DNA from: Nematostella vectensis
Lineage: Eukaryota > Cnidaria > Anthozoa > Actiniaria > Edwardsiidae
Assembly: GCF_932526225.1 (NCBI RefSeq)
Contig: NC_064039.1
Span: 15,394,139 to 15,458,138 of the forward strand
Direction of reading: 5' to 3'
DNA: 64,000 nucleotides
A model generated the notes under the pieces. It worked only from the letters and a program-made list of their open reading frames with translations. It was not told where the DNA came from and ran no database searches. Numbering within the stretch: position 1 is the stretch's first letter; each line of letters begins with the position of its first letter. This document shows positions 11,143 to 24,600 of the stretch, one piece after another. Position numbers and translations under genes: made by a program.

Positions 11143-12392
11143 GAGCGTAGATTGTCAGACTTCGGTCATGGAAGTATAGAGTTCAATAATAATAAAACCT
11201 TGCTGTTTTGATTTTTGACAGATTACCACAACTGAAAAAGGTTATTCAGTCAGGAAGCAGTGGATCAGTAGGTTTTGTACAAAGCATAGCCTTTTAACTG
11301 CTGTGTGTTTTTTTTGTCAGTGCTGAAAACGTGCGTGCTGAGTATTTCCATTACAGATGTAATGCCCTAGAGATTTTCACTGACATGATCTCGCGCTTTC
11401 TTTCATAGAGGCACGATTTGGTTGCGTTGCAATTACAGAGAACGGTATATTTTTAATCACGTTATGATCTGCATAACAAGGGCTCAGGAGCGACAATAGA
11501 GAGATGCAATTAGCTGTAGCACTATTTTTATTAAAGCAAAGAGACTGTAGTCTACAGATACCACTCGATCTATCTTCCTTTCTCCTGCAAATCAAATGAC
11601 AAAAATCAATCATGAACGACAATTCATTTGTAACACAGAGCTACGTCGCGGAAAATAAATGTACCTTTACTTGCTGTTTCTGTTCTTTGTTATTTTCTCG
11701 TTCTAACGATGATTACATCTTTCACAGAGCTATACAGTTTAGTGTTTACGCAAACGTACATACCTTGCAATTCCAGAAAAAACATAATTCAAATCGTTTT
11801 TTAAAGCTCGCGAAATTTTGAAAAAATTCCGCACAATTTGCCCTTTTTTCCGCACAATTTGTCTTTTTTTCCGCACCCTGTCAGATGCCCTGCTTTACTA
11901 TCTCCAACAACACCACAGCATTCCGGAGTCAACTTGTGTTAGCACTAGCTGTAATTTTTTTTATATTCATATATACCCCCCTAGGGGGGAGCACTTAGAC
12001 TGGTCTATGTTTAATAAAGTTACACCCAATTAAGTTGTCCAGAATTTAGGACTTGTTTAAAAACTTTTTGACACTTTTAAACGCTTTAGTCATAATTATA
12101 CGTTTTCCCATGCAGGGTCACAAATTTGCTATATTAAATTATTATTATCATTATCATAAAAAGGGGCAAAGGGAGTGGCTGGGTGTGTGTAGGGGTCTAA
12201 TTTTCATGCATAGCCTAAAAATATGTGTACATTTCCAGAAGCAAAGCAGGAAAATGTTAATACATTGTATGTCTTTTGGACCTTTTATAGACCTGCCTGA
12301 TGACCCGCAAGCAGATTTTCCTCATCAGTTCACAACTTTTGTTCAGGCAGGAATGGACTCTCACATTCGGGCGCTCAAGACCATATGAGTCA
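11143..12392. other. intergenic, no gene recognised
   Basis: The sequence is mostly AT-rich. TTTTCCGCACAATTTG-like units repeat in direct orientation at 11825-11875. CCCCCCTAGGGGGG lies near 11977 and is a perfect palindrome. Frames here have no family features. Confidence 0.4.
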
Positions 12393-12685
12393 ATGGAACC
12401 AAACGATACACAGTGCCACACAAGAGTAAACATGTCCTCCTTTTGTTTGAATTCAAGTGACATGGAATCATATGATTTGGAATATATTTTCATCCCAGGA
12501 ATCGCTCCTGTAAGGAACTTTCATAGAGAAGATGAAGAGGGGGAACTGTCAAGTGAAGAGGATGAGCCAGTATATGTAGAGCTGTACATGGATAAGCCAC
12601 TCACAAGCAAAGAATGGCTGAGAAATACAACAAGAAAAAAGCACTTTCAGGAAAGACTGGATAAAATTATTCATAGAGAAACCTG
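12393..12685 (+). CDS. orphan acidic exon, possibly 5' exon of a P2X7-tail-domain gene
   Basis: An open frame with ATG at 12393 encodes a strongly acidic region (REDEEGELSSEEDEP) followed by a charged segment ending in IIHRET and a split Trp codon. It stops at a good donor (TG|GTAAGAG at 12686). The cysteine-rich exons of the P2RX7_C-like gene at 39-40 kb begin with G|TTC or G|TGC, so a preceding exon ending in TG| would rebuild the Trp of the usual W-C-x-C start. No matching cysteine-rich exon was found in the next 2.5 kb. The start codon is uncertain, since the frame is open further upstream. It may be the remnant of another such element. Confidence 0.35.
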
Positions 12686-15364
12686 GTAAGAGTTTTTTTA
12701 GCAGCTTGTTATATTGCATTGTGCATTGAGAAATGAACAAGACAAACACAAAGAAAGTAAAACACAAGTCAAACTCTTTCACATCTAGTTTGAACTCCAC
12801 GAGTCAAAAGGGTAAAACTTTTATGCTGTGACACTTTATCCTGTTTTAGGACCATGTTTTAGGACCATTTAGGAAAATGGGCCCTGAGACGCTTTGCTAC
12901 AGGACAAAGCACAAGAGCACATACTGTATAAACAACATTGCAAAGAAACCAGGAAAGATGTCAGAGTGCCTCTAACAATAAAATAATACAAATTACTTCA
13001 TTACGTTTTCCTTTTGTGTGTATTTACATTACTTGCATTGTTTTATTAAATAATTCAATATTAATTCATAGATTTAGAAAAAGGAAAGTTTTTTTCTCAG
13101 CAGTACTTCACAATGGTGACAGTCTATGTTTTCTCGGGCACATAACTCGCCCGATGATAAGTAAAAATTTTCATTTAATGGTTTGAAACATCAATGCATC
13201 ACATGAAGTTTGTCAAAGAATTCGTCACACATATAGCCTACTGTCACCCTAGTGTCATGTTTAGAATTTTATTCCCTTAGCTTTGTCCAGTTGAGGGTAT
13301 AGCACAAGGTATCATCATAACTTTCAACTGGGTTGAGCTGGCACTAAAAGATTGGGTTAACTCACAGTTCTCCAGCTCTTTCCTTGATTTGTAACAATCT
13401 TAGCCCTATAACCTTTGACATCTTTTTTTCTTCTTAGATTTGAAAAAAATCTTCCATCTGAAATACAGAATCATATTTCCAGGTTTATATGAAACTGTTG
13501 GTCACTGGTATCTTCATTGCTAACTTAGCCAACATTTCATAAGATTTTGAACTTATTCAAAATTAATATCAGCTTCTCTTTTTTACTAGTAGTCTTTGGC
13601 TACCCCTGCTCCATGATTGCTTTCTAGTCTCAGGAAAAATCTTGTGAAATCTGTTTGGTAAAAAAAAATATATATAAAAATTTCTAGGATATCCTACAAA
13701 ACCTTTTTAGGTTGGATCCCCCTAATTGGTAGGTATTTTTATTTTCCCAAAATCATATGGGTCTTTTAGAACTAGCCAGGCAACCAAAATCATGTGAAAA
13801 AAATAGGGGTCACCTTGCATTTTAATTAGATATGTGTCATCAAAGTCGTTACCAAAATCTAAAATAACATATTTTTACTTGAAAATTTCACAAGAGTTTC
13901 CAGATGTAATCTTGTAATCACAATAACCACAAAATTATAAAATAATCACATAATTCCTATAAAACAAATGTATAAATAGGTTTTATTTCCTGTTTGTGCT
14001 TATCTAAACAACGAGGCTTCGAGACAAAACATGTAAAATTGTAGTCTTAATTTAATCCCTTCGAGATAAAAAAAAACATTTTCAAGATGATTAAATATTT
14101 TAGAAATTCGATTTAAAAAAATTGGGGGTCACCGTGCATTATTTTCAGCTAATATATAAAGGCTCAATATATCTTATTTAGATGTTGGGTGCAACTCTCC
14201 CCACTCAAACCGGTTGAGTACAATTTACCCTTTAGTTACATTGCGATTTCTGGTTGAAAATCTGACAAAATGTCCTTTTTGGGGGAAAAATACTAATAAA
14301 TACCGAATATACTAAAAAAATACCATGCTTGAAAATCGTAATATTTTCATTATTTTCTCGCTTTCAAGGCTTGGTAAAGGAAGATAATTAGAAAACCTGA
14401 CATGATAGGTCCAGAGAGTATAAGAGGATCGTTTTGTATATAGTATGGGTGCATATGTCATCCCGTGGAAATTTCGTGATTAAAGCAAACCACTAGGCTA
14501 GTTGTGTTCAGGGGACCTCAAATAACAAGAAAATGATGTTGCCAAGTATGCAACCTGTCAGGTGCTGTTTAATGGAGTTTTTAAGAAATGACGTTTCTCC
14601 TCCAGCATGGAAACGAGGAGGAAAACTTATGCTGCTGAAGTAAAAGAAGGAACCCTTTCTGGAGCCAAGAGTGCTCAACTTCAAAGCTTGAAATAACGAG
14701 TCGATTTGTAAAATGACCATCGAAAGTTGCTTTTCACACCGATTTTGAAAAGATCCTTTCTTTAATTTTATTTCATTTAGATTAATTGTCTTTAAGGTAA
14801 ATCGTCTTCTAACTCCATGTGTTATGACAATTTCCCGCCATAATGATTTTGCAACGTGTACGACAATTTCAAGTTTTAAAAAAGGTAGAAAACCGTCTCT
14901 TTATATGGGGAATAAAGTCAAAACACTTCATTCAAGTGAAAGAAAACATCTCTACGATCAATTCGGGTGGAAAACGACGATCAATTGGGACTAAATTATT
15001 TCACAAAATTGTTGGTAAAAATTCAGAGGATGTCAGCAACCTGCATTTTGTACCCTCAGACTCAAGTTGTACATGCGAGTTATGAGAGAGTAAAAAAAAT
15101 AATACAGTTTAGGCTATAAGTAACATAACCTCGACATGAACGTTTCGAATCCTCTAAAAGGCTTGCCACTCGCTTGTTTTAATGAGCAAATCGAGAAAAA
15201 AACCACTTGCATTCCGCCGCCAAATGTGCCACACACGTGTGCCTATATAATAAATGGTAATACTCACATAATGTGGGTTTGTCGAGGGGAAAAATAGGCA
15301 AATGCTCTTCGAAGGCAGAACTCGAACTGTTGGTGGCTTGCAATCAGTTTTAAGAAAGCCTTAC
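12686..15364. other. AT-rich, no gene established
   Basis: The region is strongly AT-rich with many A and T runs. A short frame follows TTCTTAG at 13437 (FEKNLPSEIQ..) and ends after about 17 codons. An 80-codon frame at 14843-15085 (+) is Lys-rich and unrecognised. Neither is supported by paired splice sites. Confidence 0.35.
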
Positions 15365-15491
15365 CTTGAAAGAAATACAAAATGAAGGCTAGAATTGTCC
15401 CTGATGAGATCAAGTAACCACACCAAATTGACAACACCAAATGCGCGCCTTGCACCCGGTCACGTGGAACGATAGTAATATTCGCTGACAT
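15365..15491 (-). CDS. possible first exon of a membrane protein
   Basis: On the minus strand an ATG at 15491 opens 42 codons that end at a donor (CAAG|GTAAGG). After a short polar start they contain a 23-residue hydrophobic stretch (SIWCGYLISSGTILAFILYF), which would form a signal anchor or transmembrane helix. No further exon could be linked downstream. A single exon with one helix can arise by chance in AT-rich DNA, so this is only a candidate. Confidence 0.25.
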
Positions 15492-17562
15492 AGCACGGGC
15501 TCAACATGCACAGGGCTCCCACCCCAACAGAGAAATGCAAGTCTCGAAATTTTGGGGGTGGGGGGGGGGGGGGGGGGGTACGATACAGAAACAAAAATGT
15601 AAGGCAGTATTATCAGGTATGGAAAGAAACGCACAAATGTATTAAAATGAATAAAACCTTCTAAATGATGATTGAGATAGGGGCTTCGTTCACTCATTTA
15701 CTGTGGCTCAGTTGCAGAGCTTTGCTCTCTCGTGCGGGCCCGTGTGTAGTCAAGTACTGCAGCCGGTTTTTGCTCGGAAGCGGAGATCGACACTCTTCTC
15801 GCCACGGCTTTCTCTGGACCTAGGCCTACACAATAACTAACCATTAGCGGATCTAGGGGGAGGGCTTAGGTGGTTTAACCCCTCCCCCCCCGATTAGGGT
15901 GACAGAAAGCCATATGTTACAAAAAAAATACCCCCTCCCCCTTTGTCACTGTGCGAACATCCTTCCCCATTCAGCGGAAAGCCGCCCCTGTCGGCATGAT
16001 TCTTTTGAAAAAAAGTTATACCGGAACACTTCAAGCTGTAGAGAAACTCACCACTTAAAAAAAGAAACTTTTGTTAGGCAGTCACAGCACGTCTCTACTG
16101 TATCCCAAATCTGGAAAAATCCAGTTTCAGCCACCCATTCCATGGACTACTAATAATTCTTTAAGTAAAACAGAGGAAATGACTGATTTAATTGTCGTCA
16201 CGGGTGAACTAGGTCAAAGTGCATAGCGGGAGGTCACAATGGTAGCTGGTTCACAGTAGCGTTTATTAAGGACAAGCTCTTTTTAGCGAGTGGTATTCAA
16301 GCTCGTTCTAGGAGACAACGATCAGAACCCGAACATAGTGCCCCCCCCCCCCCACACACACACACACATACTTGAAAGTATGCTCTGTTTAGTACATGCT
16401 TGACCCATTTTTTGTTATTATATTTTTGACTTCTTGAAGTAAGTATAAGTACATACATTTTTCTAATATTTTTTTATTTTGCACTTTTTTATTAAATAAA
16501 TGGTTTAATGCATTGAACAACAGAAAATTATTAAGGATTTTTAACGCAGCGTGTTTGTATTGTTTCCATTGACTTATTTATTGCGTTTTTGTTTTCAAGT
16601 GTTCGAGTCTGCTTTCGTATTGTCTTGTGCCGGAATGTGGGTTGTTAGAATTATCAGAACCGACATCTTTTTTATTTCACATTATATTATATTTTGCTAT
16701 ATTTTGTTATCATGTATAAATGCTTCCCCGGAATAGAAAGAAAACGTTTTGGTGTTGCCTCTTTGACAGCACAGAAGGACGCCATCTTGGATTTGTCGAT
16801 AGCCGCTGATCACTCGTTCCCTGTTCCCCGCTCCTCGTTTTATCCGATAAAAGGGAATCCTTACTAGACCTTTCCCTTGACTAGGGATTGTCTTCACGAA
16901 GCCAACAGAACTTACTCGATAGCCTCCGCGGCAAGCTGTTGTTGTTACAAATGCCATGTGTTTTACAGTGAACTCCTATTTATACTGACTAATTAACAAT
17001 TCAGCAAAAACTGGTTTAACTGCTATAACGAAGGTGATGCAAGAATTGCAAATTAATGTTGATCTAAGGAAAAGGTACAATTTAAGAAAATGATGATTAC
17101 TAAAGCGAGAATCTGTTGATGTTAGAATAACAATAAATTGACTAGAAATAAAGATTATATTATTGAGGGATACGTTTGGCTTATCCGAAATGTCAGGGGG
17201 ATTCAATTTTTGAATGACGGAAGTCAGAAAAGAGCTTACAGAATATCGAAAACTGCAATTCATTCAATTATATTGTTTGAACTGCATCAGTTTAGATAAA
17301 AAAAAACCAGGTGTCTTACACCTCACACGTAATCAGGCGCCCCCCTTTGTCTGCCTACAAAGCACTTTCCCTGCGGTATTTTGTTTATTATATTCATACT
17401 GAGAAATTTTTAATAAGCTTATAAAAATTTTTTATACTTGGCTGCACCCGAGGTTTGTGCTGTTCGACGGTTCGAAACTTACATTGATTTCAATGTCATG
17501 ATTTCAATGTCACGCACGAGTGTCACGCATGACACGAGACTGCTCGTTTTTTTCCTTTGTAT
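15492..17562. other. intergenic with G/C tracts and a CA repeat
   Basis: A G run with one T interruption covers 15554-15578. Another C/G-rich repeat fragment starts near 15845 with GCGGATCTAGGGGGAGGG, resembling termini of miniature elements. A C run followed by (AC)n covers 16341-16368. No gene was recognised; frames at 16551-17263 lack family features. Confidence 0.45.
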
Positions 17563-17723
17563 CAGGGGCGTAGCCAGGTGGGTGGCCTAGGGGTCCCGAG
17601 CCCCCTTTAAGCAGCCAAAAATACAGTAAATGTATGAGACATTATCTAAAATACAGAAGAAAATGCCTTGAAAGTCCCTTTTGCCCCCCCCCTCCCCTGT
17701 TAAAAATCCTGGCTTAGCCGCTG
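17563..17723. mobile_element. 161-bp miniature inverted-repeat element
   Basis: The segment begins CAGGGGCGTAGCCAGG and ends CCTGGCTTAGCCGCTG, which is the reverse complement with three mismatches. TGTAT lies directly on both sides (17558-17562 and 17724-17728), as a target-site duplication. It contains a C-rich run and no ORF. Fragments with a similar CCTGG(C/G)TACGGG end occur near 38230 and 42285. Confidence 0.7.
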
Positions 17724-20019
17724 TGTATTATTGTTTCCAATACTTTCTACATAATCCTCTACAGTGACATTGAGAGTAGCAAATCTATTGTCTTCCATTT
17801 TGAACGCTTTGTATTCAATTTTCACAGTAAAATTTCATTCTCACGCTCAATGGAGCTCAATAACAAAAGTGACATGCAAAGCTACCCGTCTTCCCACGTT
17901 GGGATTAAAGCCATTCAAGTGCAGTGAAAAAATATCGTTCGTCCAATCAGAACCGCGAACGACTTTTCTTCACGGTGAAAAAAAAAACACCGTCGCGCTT
18001 CTGATTTGCTGAGACCAGTGAACGAACAAAAATTTACTAAATATGATATCAGTGAGTATTTCTCAGTATGTATATAATAAAGTTATATATCATAGGATGA
18101 GTCACTTATTTGCGAGAGATCTAAAGAGCGAACCAATTCAAATTTATCAAGAAGGAAATCATCATATCAGCAAGTCTTTATGCTAAAATATAATCAGACT
18201 ATGATAACATTGCCTACCATCAAGCTATGCTTACACTTTTATTGTGATATTAATACCTCATTGAAAAAGCATCTATCTAAGTTATATTGATAAAGTGCGT
18301 TACCAACTGGCGATGGTATATATGGATATAATCAAGGATGGCGATCGCGGCCTTTTTACAGACCAAGATATTTCAGGGCAGTAGCAGGGGACGGGGTACC
18401 GGAGTCTTCAATTAAAGCACATGTTCCCCAATCTAATGTTGTATTTTATGGTGTTTCATTCATAGTTACTGGAAATATATGGTGCATTACAATAAAAAAA
18501 AATTGGGACGAAAAATATAATAAAATACCTTCAAACTTTTCTTACATGTTTGTGGATTTGTTATTTAAATCCCTGTGAAGTTTCAATCCATTTGGGGCAA
18601 TATTGAGCGATTGAAGTTCTTCCATACTAAGAGAAGAGAAAGGTAGCACTCTAATGATGCCGATCGGCAAAACGGGTTGTAGAAAATCGCTTCTAGAAAA
18701 CTGGAAATTCGAAATTTCGCCAAAATACATGCAAACAATATTAAACCGATACTTTACACTGCCACACAGAAATTATGAATCCAGTTGATCAATTGATTGA
18801 CGGGCTGTTTTGTTTCGACGGTTGAAACATCCAGGGGTGGGTTCGCAAAGTATCAAATATGAACACATAAAAGATGCTAAGTACATACAAAATGTCTTTT
18901 TCGTTTATTTTTTCTACGTGATAACACACCAAGTACAACACTATTATTGATTATAATTATTATTATTTTTAGCGAGTGAAAAAAAAAATAATAGTGTGGG
19001 TCAAAAATCCAGTCCTTGCCGCCGTAGTCACATGACCTCACCGCTTTGCCACTGTGGGTTTTTTTATTTCGATTGTGACTATTGGTATCATACCGGTCGA
19101 AAAGCTCTTCGCTAGCATGTCAAATTTCAACATATTTTTTACGGAAACAAAAGTAAAATACCCGTCATAATTTATCACGCTACTGTCATACAATGTGTCT
19201 TATGTATGTGAACATTCTAGAGAGGCGCAAAATCGTTATTCGGTGAATAAGCGGGGGCCATGTGTTTGTATAAGTTTTGTTTGACATTTAGTTGATTGGA
19301 AAGAATTGTGGAAAAAAACAACTTGCGAAAATCTATCCATGTAAACAGATCTCATTGTTGCGTGCGTCTGTCTTCCAGATGTCCAAATGCAAAGTGACGT
19401 CAGTCTGCTATCATTATTTTTATTAAGATATTTATTTAAACAATAGTTACAGACAAACGCGTAACTTTACAATTCTGATGAAAAACTTATACTAATTATT
19501 TGTAAATTCATAAACATTACTGTATACTACATTAAAAATCTATGTACTAGAATAAGGGCCTATGGTATTATCTTTTGAGTCCGTTGCTAGGGAAATTTGT
19601 TTGTTTTATAAAAGCTTCTGTTTTTTGTTAAATTTCTCTGGAACTTTCAACATAAGTGTTTTAGACATAAATCACACAAGTGATGACGTCATCTGTTCCC
19701 TCCCATGGTCACGTGACCCAGAACAGAAAAACGTGTCGGAGAAGCTACTGTTAAAACATAACATATTTTTTTGCAGAAATATTTTAACATTACTATTTTC
19801 TAAACGTTCACGTATCGGAATTGCGAAAGTTTGATACCGCGAGAAATGGCGAATATTTATGTTCTTTGAAAAACACATATTTGGCAATAACTTTTTCATT
19901 TTTTCAAAAATCAAAAATCCCATGCGCTAAGTTGTTAGGAATGGTAATATTAATGGTTTGATTGAAAAAAAATCACAATTGTTGTAAAATGTTCAAAATT
20001 AACGTGTTTTTCTCGCGCG
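17724..20019. other. intergenic, no gene recognised
   Basis: This AT-rich stretch holds short frames without family features. A perfect TGACGTCA at 19684-19691 and the palindrome GTCACGTGAC at 19709-19718 lie close together. They could be regulatory or part of a repeat; no transcript start is evident beside them. Confidence 0.4.
18237..18283 (+). repeat. LINE 3' tail fragment
   Basis: TTGTGATATTAA, then CCTCATTGAAAAAGCATCTA, matches the sequence after the LINE 3' end at 29213-29258 with a few differences. It is a short remnant of the same LINE family. Confidence 0.5.
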
Positions 20020-20186
20020 GAAATGGCCGCCATCTTGTGTTTTTGCCATTTATTTTTATTCTCGAAAAACATATAAAAATTGCATTTACTTTTACAAAAT
20101 GTCGAAAGTCTATTTTAATCTCTTGGAAAAAAAAGAAAAAAGAAAATTAAAACTGGAGTTCCGAAGAAAATAAAAATAAAAAAAAC

Positions 20187-20256
20187 TAGACCGGGGATTG
20201 AAACCGGAGCGCTGGCTAACGAGTCAAAGTTGCTATAACCACTGGGCCACGGAACC
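20187..20256 (-). other. tRNA-like sequence, copy 1
   Basis: On the minus strand there is a perfect Pol III A-box-like TGGCCCAGTGG and a near-consensus B box in CCGGTTTCAATCC. The ends (GGTTCCG.. and ..GGTCTAG) do not pair into an acceptor stem and no clean anticodon arm forms. It is therefore a tRNA pseudogene or the head of a SINE, not a working tRNA gene. Confidence 0.5.
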
Positions 20257-20665
20257 AAGTTGGAAGACGTTTAGCAATTTTAGTCTATTTAAACGAATGT
20301 AGCGCTTCTCCCTTTCGTAGCAACGAGTAGTACCATGGGCCCTTAAGTCGAGTTGCGTGACTGTTGTTCGTGACACGCTGTGACGTCTTCTGTGCATCTT
20401 TTAGAGGACAAACGCTAAAAAAAATCTGATCTACTTGTTTTATACAATTAAAAGAGTGCGTGTCCTCTTATATTGGACTATTGACCAATCAGAGATTGGA
20501 AATGGCCGCCATCTTGTGTTTTTGCCATTTATTTTTATTCTCGAAAAACATATAAAAATTGCATTTACTTTTACAAAATGTCGAAAGTCTATTTTAATCT
20601 CTTGGAAAAAAAAGAAAAAAGAAAATTAAAACTGGAGTTCCGAAGAAAATAAAAATAAAAAAAAC

Positions 20666-20735
20666 TAGACCGGGGATTGAAACCGGAGCGCTGGCTAACG
20701 AGTCAAAGTTGCTATAACCACTGGGCCACGGAACC
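20666..20735 (-). other. tRNA-like sequence, copy 2
   Basis: This is identical to the segment at 20187-20256, carried by the second copy of the tandem duplication. Confidence 0.5.
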
Positions 20736-20977
20736 AAGTTGGAAGACGTTTAGCAATTTTAGTCTATTTAAACGAATGTAGCGCTTCTCCCTTTCGTAGC
20801 AACGAGTAGTACCATGGGCCCTTAAGTCGAGTTGCGTGACTGTTGTTCGTGACACGCTGTGACGTCTTCTGTGCATCTTTTAGAGGACAAACGCTAAAAA
20901 AAATCTGATCTACTTGTTTTATACAATTAAAAGAGTGCGTGTCCTCTTATATTGGACTATTGACCAATCAGAGATTG

Positions 20978-21631
20978 ACCAATGCACGATTGAAGGCTGT
21001 TGTTGTATATTACATAGATACCAGACTACAAACGGCCTTTCTCGGTCAGAGGCGATCTCTTGGCGCTCACGCAAGAAAACTTGGGAATGAAGCACATTCT
21101 TTTGTGTTGGCGAGGCTTGTGGAGGCTGTACACCTACGGGGCAGAAAGATATAAAAATGTCAATAAAAATATTTTGAGAACAGGCCTGAACTGGAACGCT
21201 TTCTAATTTGTGTAACAGTGTCCACCTTCTAAAATAACAAACACTCTTAGTTACATAGTTTTTTTCTTAATGAGTAAGAGCAAGAAAGCATACGATATCT
21301 TTTGCTCTCAAGCCAAACCTCTGAGGCAAAAGAGGACTGGACCTTGGATCATAGACAAAGTATCTTATCAACGCTTATCTTAACCCCTATATTAGCTCTA
21401 TATCTAAATACAGCACAGTGTTAACTCGAACGGCCACCCTTGGACCATGAAAGGTGGACTCTCTATTTGGGATACCAGAACACAGTTCGTTATAACGAAA
21501 TTGAAACTATGGCAATCATAGGGGTGGCTTAATGTATCAACTTTGAAAACGCCGCAGTGTCTACAGCTGTACCTAGGAAACCCTCGGGATAAAGAGGTTG
21601 GCCATTGAGGTGGCACTATTACTTTATAACG
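20978..21631. other. region downstream of the RhoGEF stop codon
   Basis: This includes the presumed 3' untranslated region of the minus-strand RhoGEF gene. No canonical AATAAA was seen on the minus strand close to the stop codon. No other gene was recognised. Confidence 0.4.
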
Positions 21632-24600
21632 CTAATCCATGAGCCAATGGATCACCTGGTTCTCTTTTTCATTGATAAAAATTTTTCGTTTTCGTCCTCT
21701 TGTCATTACACCATTACATTCATCACTAGACCCAGGCCCATTCTCCGATGAGCTAACCGAGGACTGCTGTGAAATGTCAATGGCGCCAGAAGGCGTGGCT
21801 GAAGTGTCTATCATAGCCTCGCTATCAGAATTCAGCAGCCCGCTGGGAGTGTGTGCGTCGTCGTCGTCGGATTCAGACTCTATCCAAGGGCTGTCGCTCA
21901 ATGCCCCTTTCTCATCCACATAACTTCCATCGTCTACGCCAACTTCCAGTGTGACGTCATCAGTCGCAGAATCTCTTGTGTCACTTTCGTTGGAAGTTCC
22001 CGGTCCAGAAATAAGTGAGTCTTTGCTGTTAGTTCGCGGCGTCCGGCAGCCAAGGATCGAGTTCGTGGGGTTGTTGCTTTTCGTCGCCTTTAGTTCTTTT
22101 CTCAACGGATAAAGGCTGTCTTTGAGGCAAACAGCGGGGCTCGCACAGTCAAGGCTTGCTGCCTAAAACACAAGATATCCAGAAACATCAATAGCTTGCT
22201 CTTTCTTCTAGCCAATCACACGAATTGGTTGAATTCAAGCTACCATTGCTGCGGTTATCACACTGAAAGTGTCCGTTATACCAAGAGTTCAGTTATAAAA
22301 ACTTACGATGGGCACCGCACTAAGTGTCCGTAATTCCCTAATAGTGAGCATAGCACTAACTATGCAGTGAGAGTCGGCAATAACGGGAGTGACTTTCAGT
22401 CATTTCTTTGTATGCTCCACCGGTGATTTTCTTTCTTTCCCTAATAGCAGGGTGTCTGTATAGGCGAGAGATGACTGTGTAGGGTCGAGTACAATATAAG
22501 ATCTAAGAATATCGTTGGGGCAAATCATCTTTTCTGAGCACTCAACAAATGACACCTTTTATATCGCAGGTCTTGAGACGTCTTACCCGCTGGCGCAACT
22601 CCTTTGGAGTGCACATGATCTTGCTCTTAACAGCCGCTGACCGGCGCAATGGCGTATTTTGCTTTTCCGTCTCGCTTTCGCCGCCACGGCTCACTCGTCT
22701 CAGGGACGCGCGGTTGCTCTTGAGGTTACTGGAGATAGGGAAAAAACGTGTTATTACAGAATACAATAATAATACTCCAGCCACAGGAACCCCGTATGAA
22801 GGTCAAGGGAAATGTCCGGGATCTCCAACATAAATATTTGAAATCATGGGTCAATCAATGGTCGTAGCCCGCAGTGCTTCATGGGTAGCATATAAATGTC
22901 TGAATCTTGGTATCTGAAAGCCATGCGAATGTTTAAAGGCACATGAAGATGAATTCTATACCTTTTTAGCCTTGACTTGTTTTCATTTACGCTTATTTTG
23001 TATCTATCTGATACCCATGAAGCATTGCGAGTTACGATACACAGATTACCCAAGGGCATCTATATTTGTATAGTACAGGTTCTAAAATTCGCGAATAGTT
23101 GATCAACAAATATAAAGGACGACTTTGTTAATTGTTTCTTCAAGCCATCTGCAAGAATTTATAATATAGATATAACTGAAACCACATATTTTATCGTTTC
23201 TTAAAAGGAAAATATATACCAGCTTTCCAGATAAGTATACAACTGCCATTTAAAAAAAGGCCAACTTTTAAAGCAAACTTTCTAAATATGCAGAAATAAT
23301 CCTCGGAGATCCACGGCCAATGGAATTGGAAACGTTCAATTAACTCCTCGTCATTTCAAACGTAACCCCGGGGACATCCTTAACCTGAGGTTTTTCTCGG
23401 GTTTCCAGCAGTTGGTAATGCGGCGTCACCAAAACCCTCTATCTGACCTCACGGCCAGCCACAGGTTACCCGGAAAGAACGCTCGGTGCTAGGCTTCCTA
23501 AAAAAAACTAGAATTTTGATGACTCACCTGATTGCGTCTCGAATCGCGCTGAACCACGTGGCCGCCTCTTGCTTGGACTTGGAGTAGAGCAACAAGGTCT
23601 TGTCTCGGCACGTGACCTGGAAACATTATCACATGATCAGCGACGAGCATGCGCATAACATTACGACAGGAGGTATCGAGGTAAAAGCAACTGCTATATC
23701 AGCTACGCATTCGCAAACACGACGTGCGTACCGTATTTAGCACCTGGATTTTCCTAATTTACAAATAAAGAAATTATAATAAAAATTCAATTCATTTTTT
23801 TATATCTCTTGCTGAAATAAAATACTACCTATTCAGAAATATACAGTTTATATAGTATACTATAATGTTTAAGAAATACAAACCAGGCTTTTTATTTTAT
23901 ATATTTTTATAACTTTTGCTGAAATAAAATACTACCTATTGAGAAATGTACAGTTTATATAGCATACTATTATGTTTAAGAATTGCAAACCAGGCTTTAT
24001 CAGAATATCCAATTGAGCATGCGTATATCATTCTACTTCCGGTTAGCCTACCTGTACGCTTAGTTTTTCCGGCACGAAAACCCCGAAAACACGGAGTTCG
24101 CATAACCCGGCCTGGATAATGCATAACCCGGCTTGGATAATGCGATGCGCAGGGGGAGGGGGGGGGGATGAGCATCCATCCCCCTGCGCATCGCATAATC
24201 CCAGATGGCGGCCGTGATATGCGAACTCCGTCATCAAAATTGAGATATTTATTAACAATGATGCCATGTCTCAGTTCATCCAATTTTAGAAATGTTTGGC
24301 GGATTTATAGCGTTTCCAAGTTTCCCTAGCAGCAGCCCTCAGAGATGTGTCCCAACACCCTTCAAGATCCCTTTCTGCCACACCTTTGTTATTGTTTTTA
24401 TTTAACATTGAAAGGCACACAATGTGCTAACATCGAAATCTACCATCCAAAACAAAATTAAATACCTTTTTTATCAAATAAAATAAAAAATGTCGCATTG
24501 GCTTTCCCCAAATCAGCCGAAATGGGCGCTTTTCCGCACTTGGTTCTTCGCTAGGTTGACAAAATGGCGGCTGGCAGAGGCTGTTTACCATGCGCATGAT

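Larger units (their letters stand above)
20020..20977. repeat. perfect 479-bp tandem duplication
   Basis: Two head-to-tail copies, about 20020-20498 and 20499-20977, are identical over their whole length by eye, including A runs. The junction shares one or two G residues. Each copy carries a tRNA-like segment on the minus strand. Identity points to a very recent duplication or an assembly artefact. Confidence 0.9.

Noticed and set aside
20187-20735. Two tRNA genes
   Set aside because: Promoter boxes are present but the acceptor and anticodon arms do not form, so they are tRNA-derived repeats.
22154-22162. Alternative acceptor for the last RhoGEF exon (after GCAGCAAG)
   Set aside because: It was needed only before the exon at 22728-22587 was recognised. 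With that exon the upstream acceptor gives matching phases.
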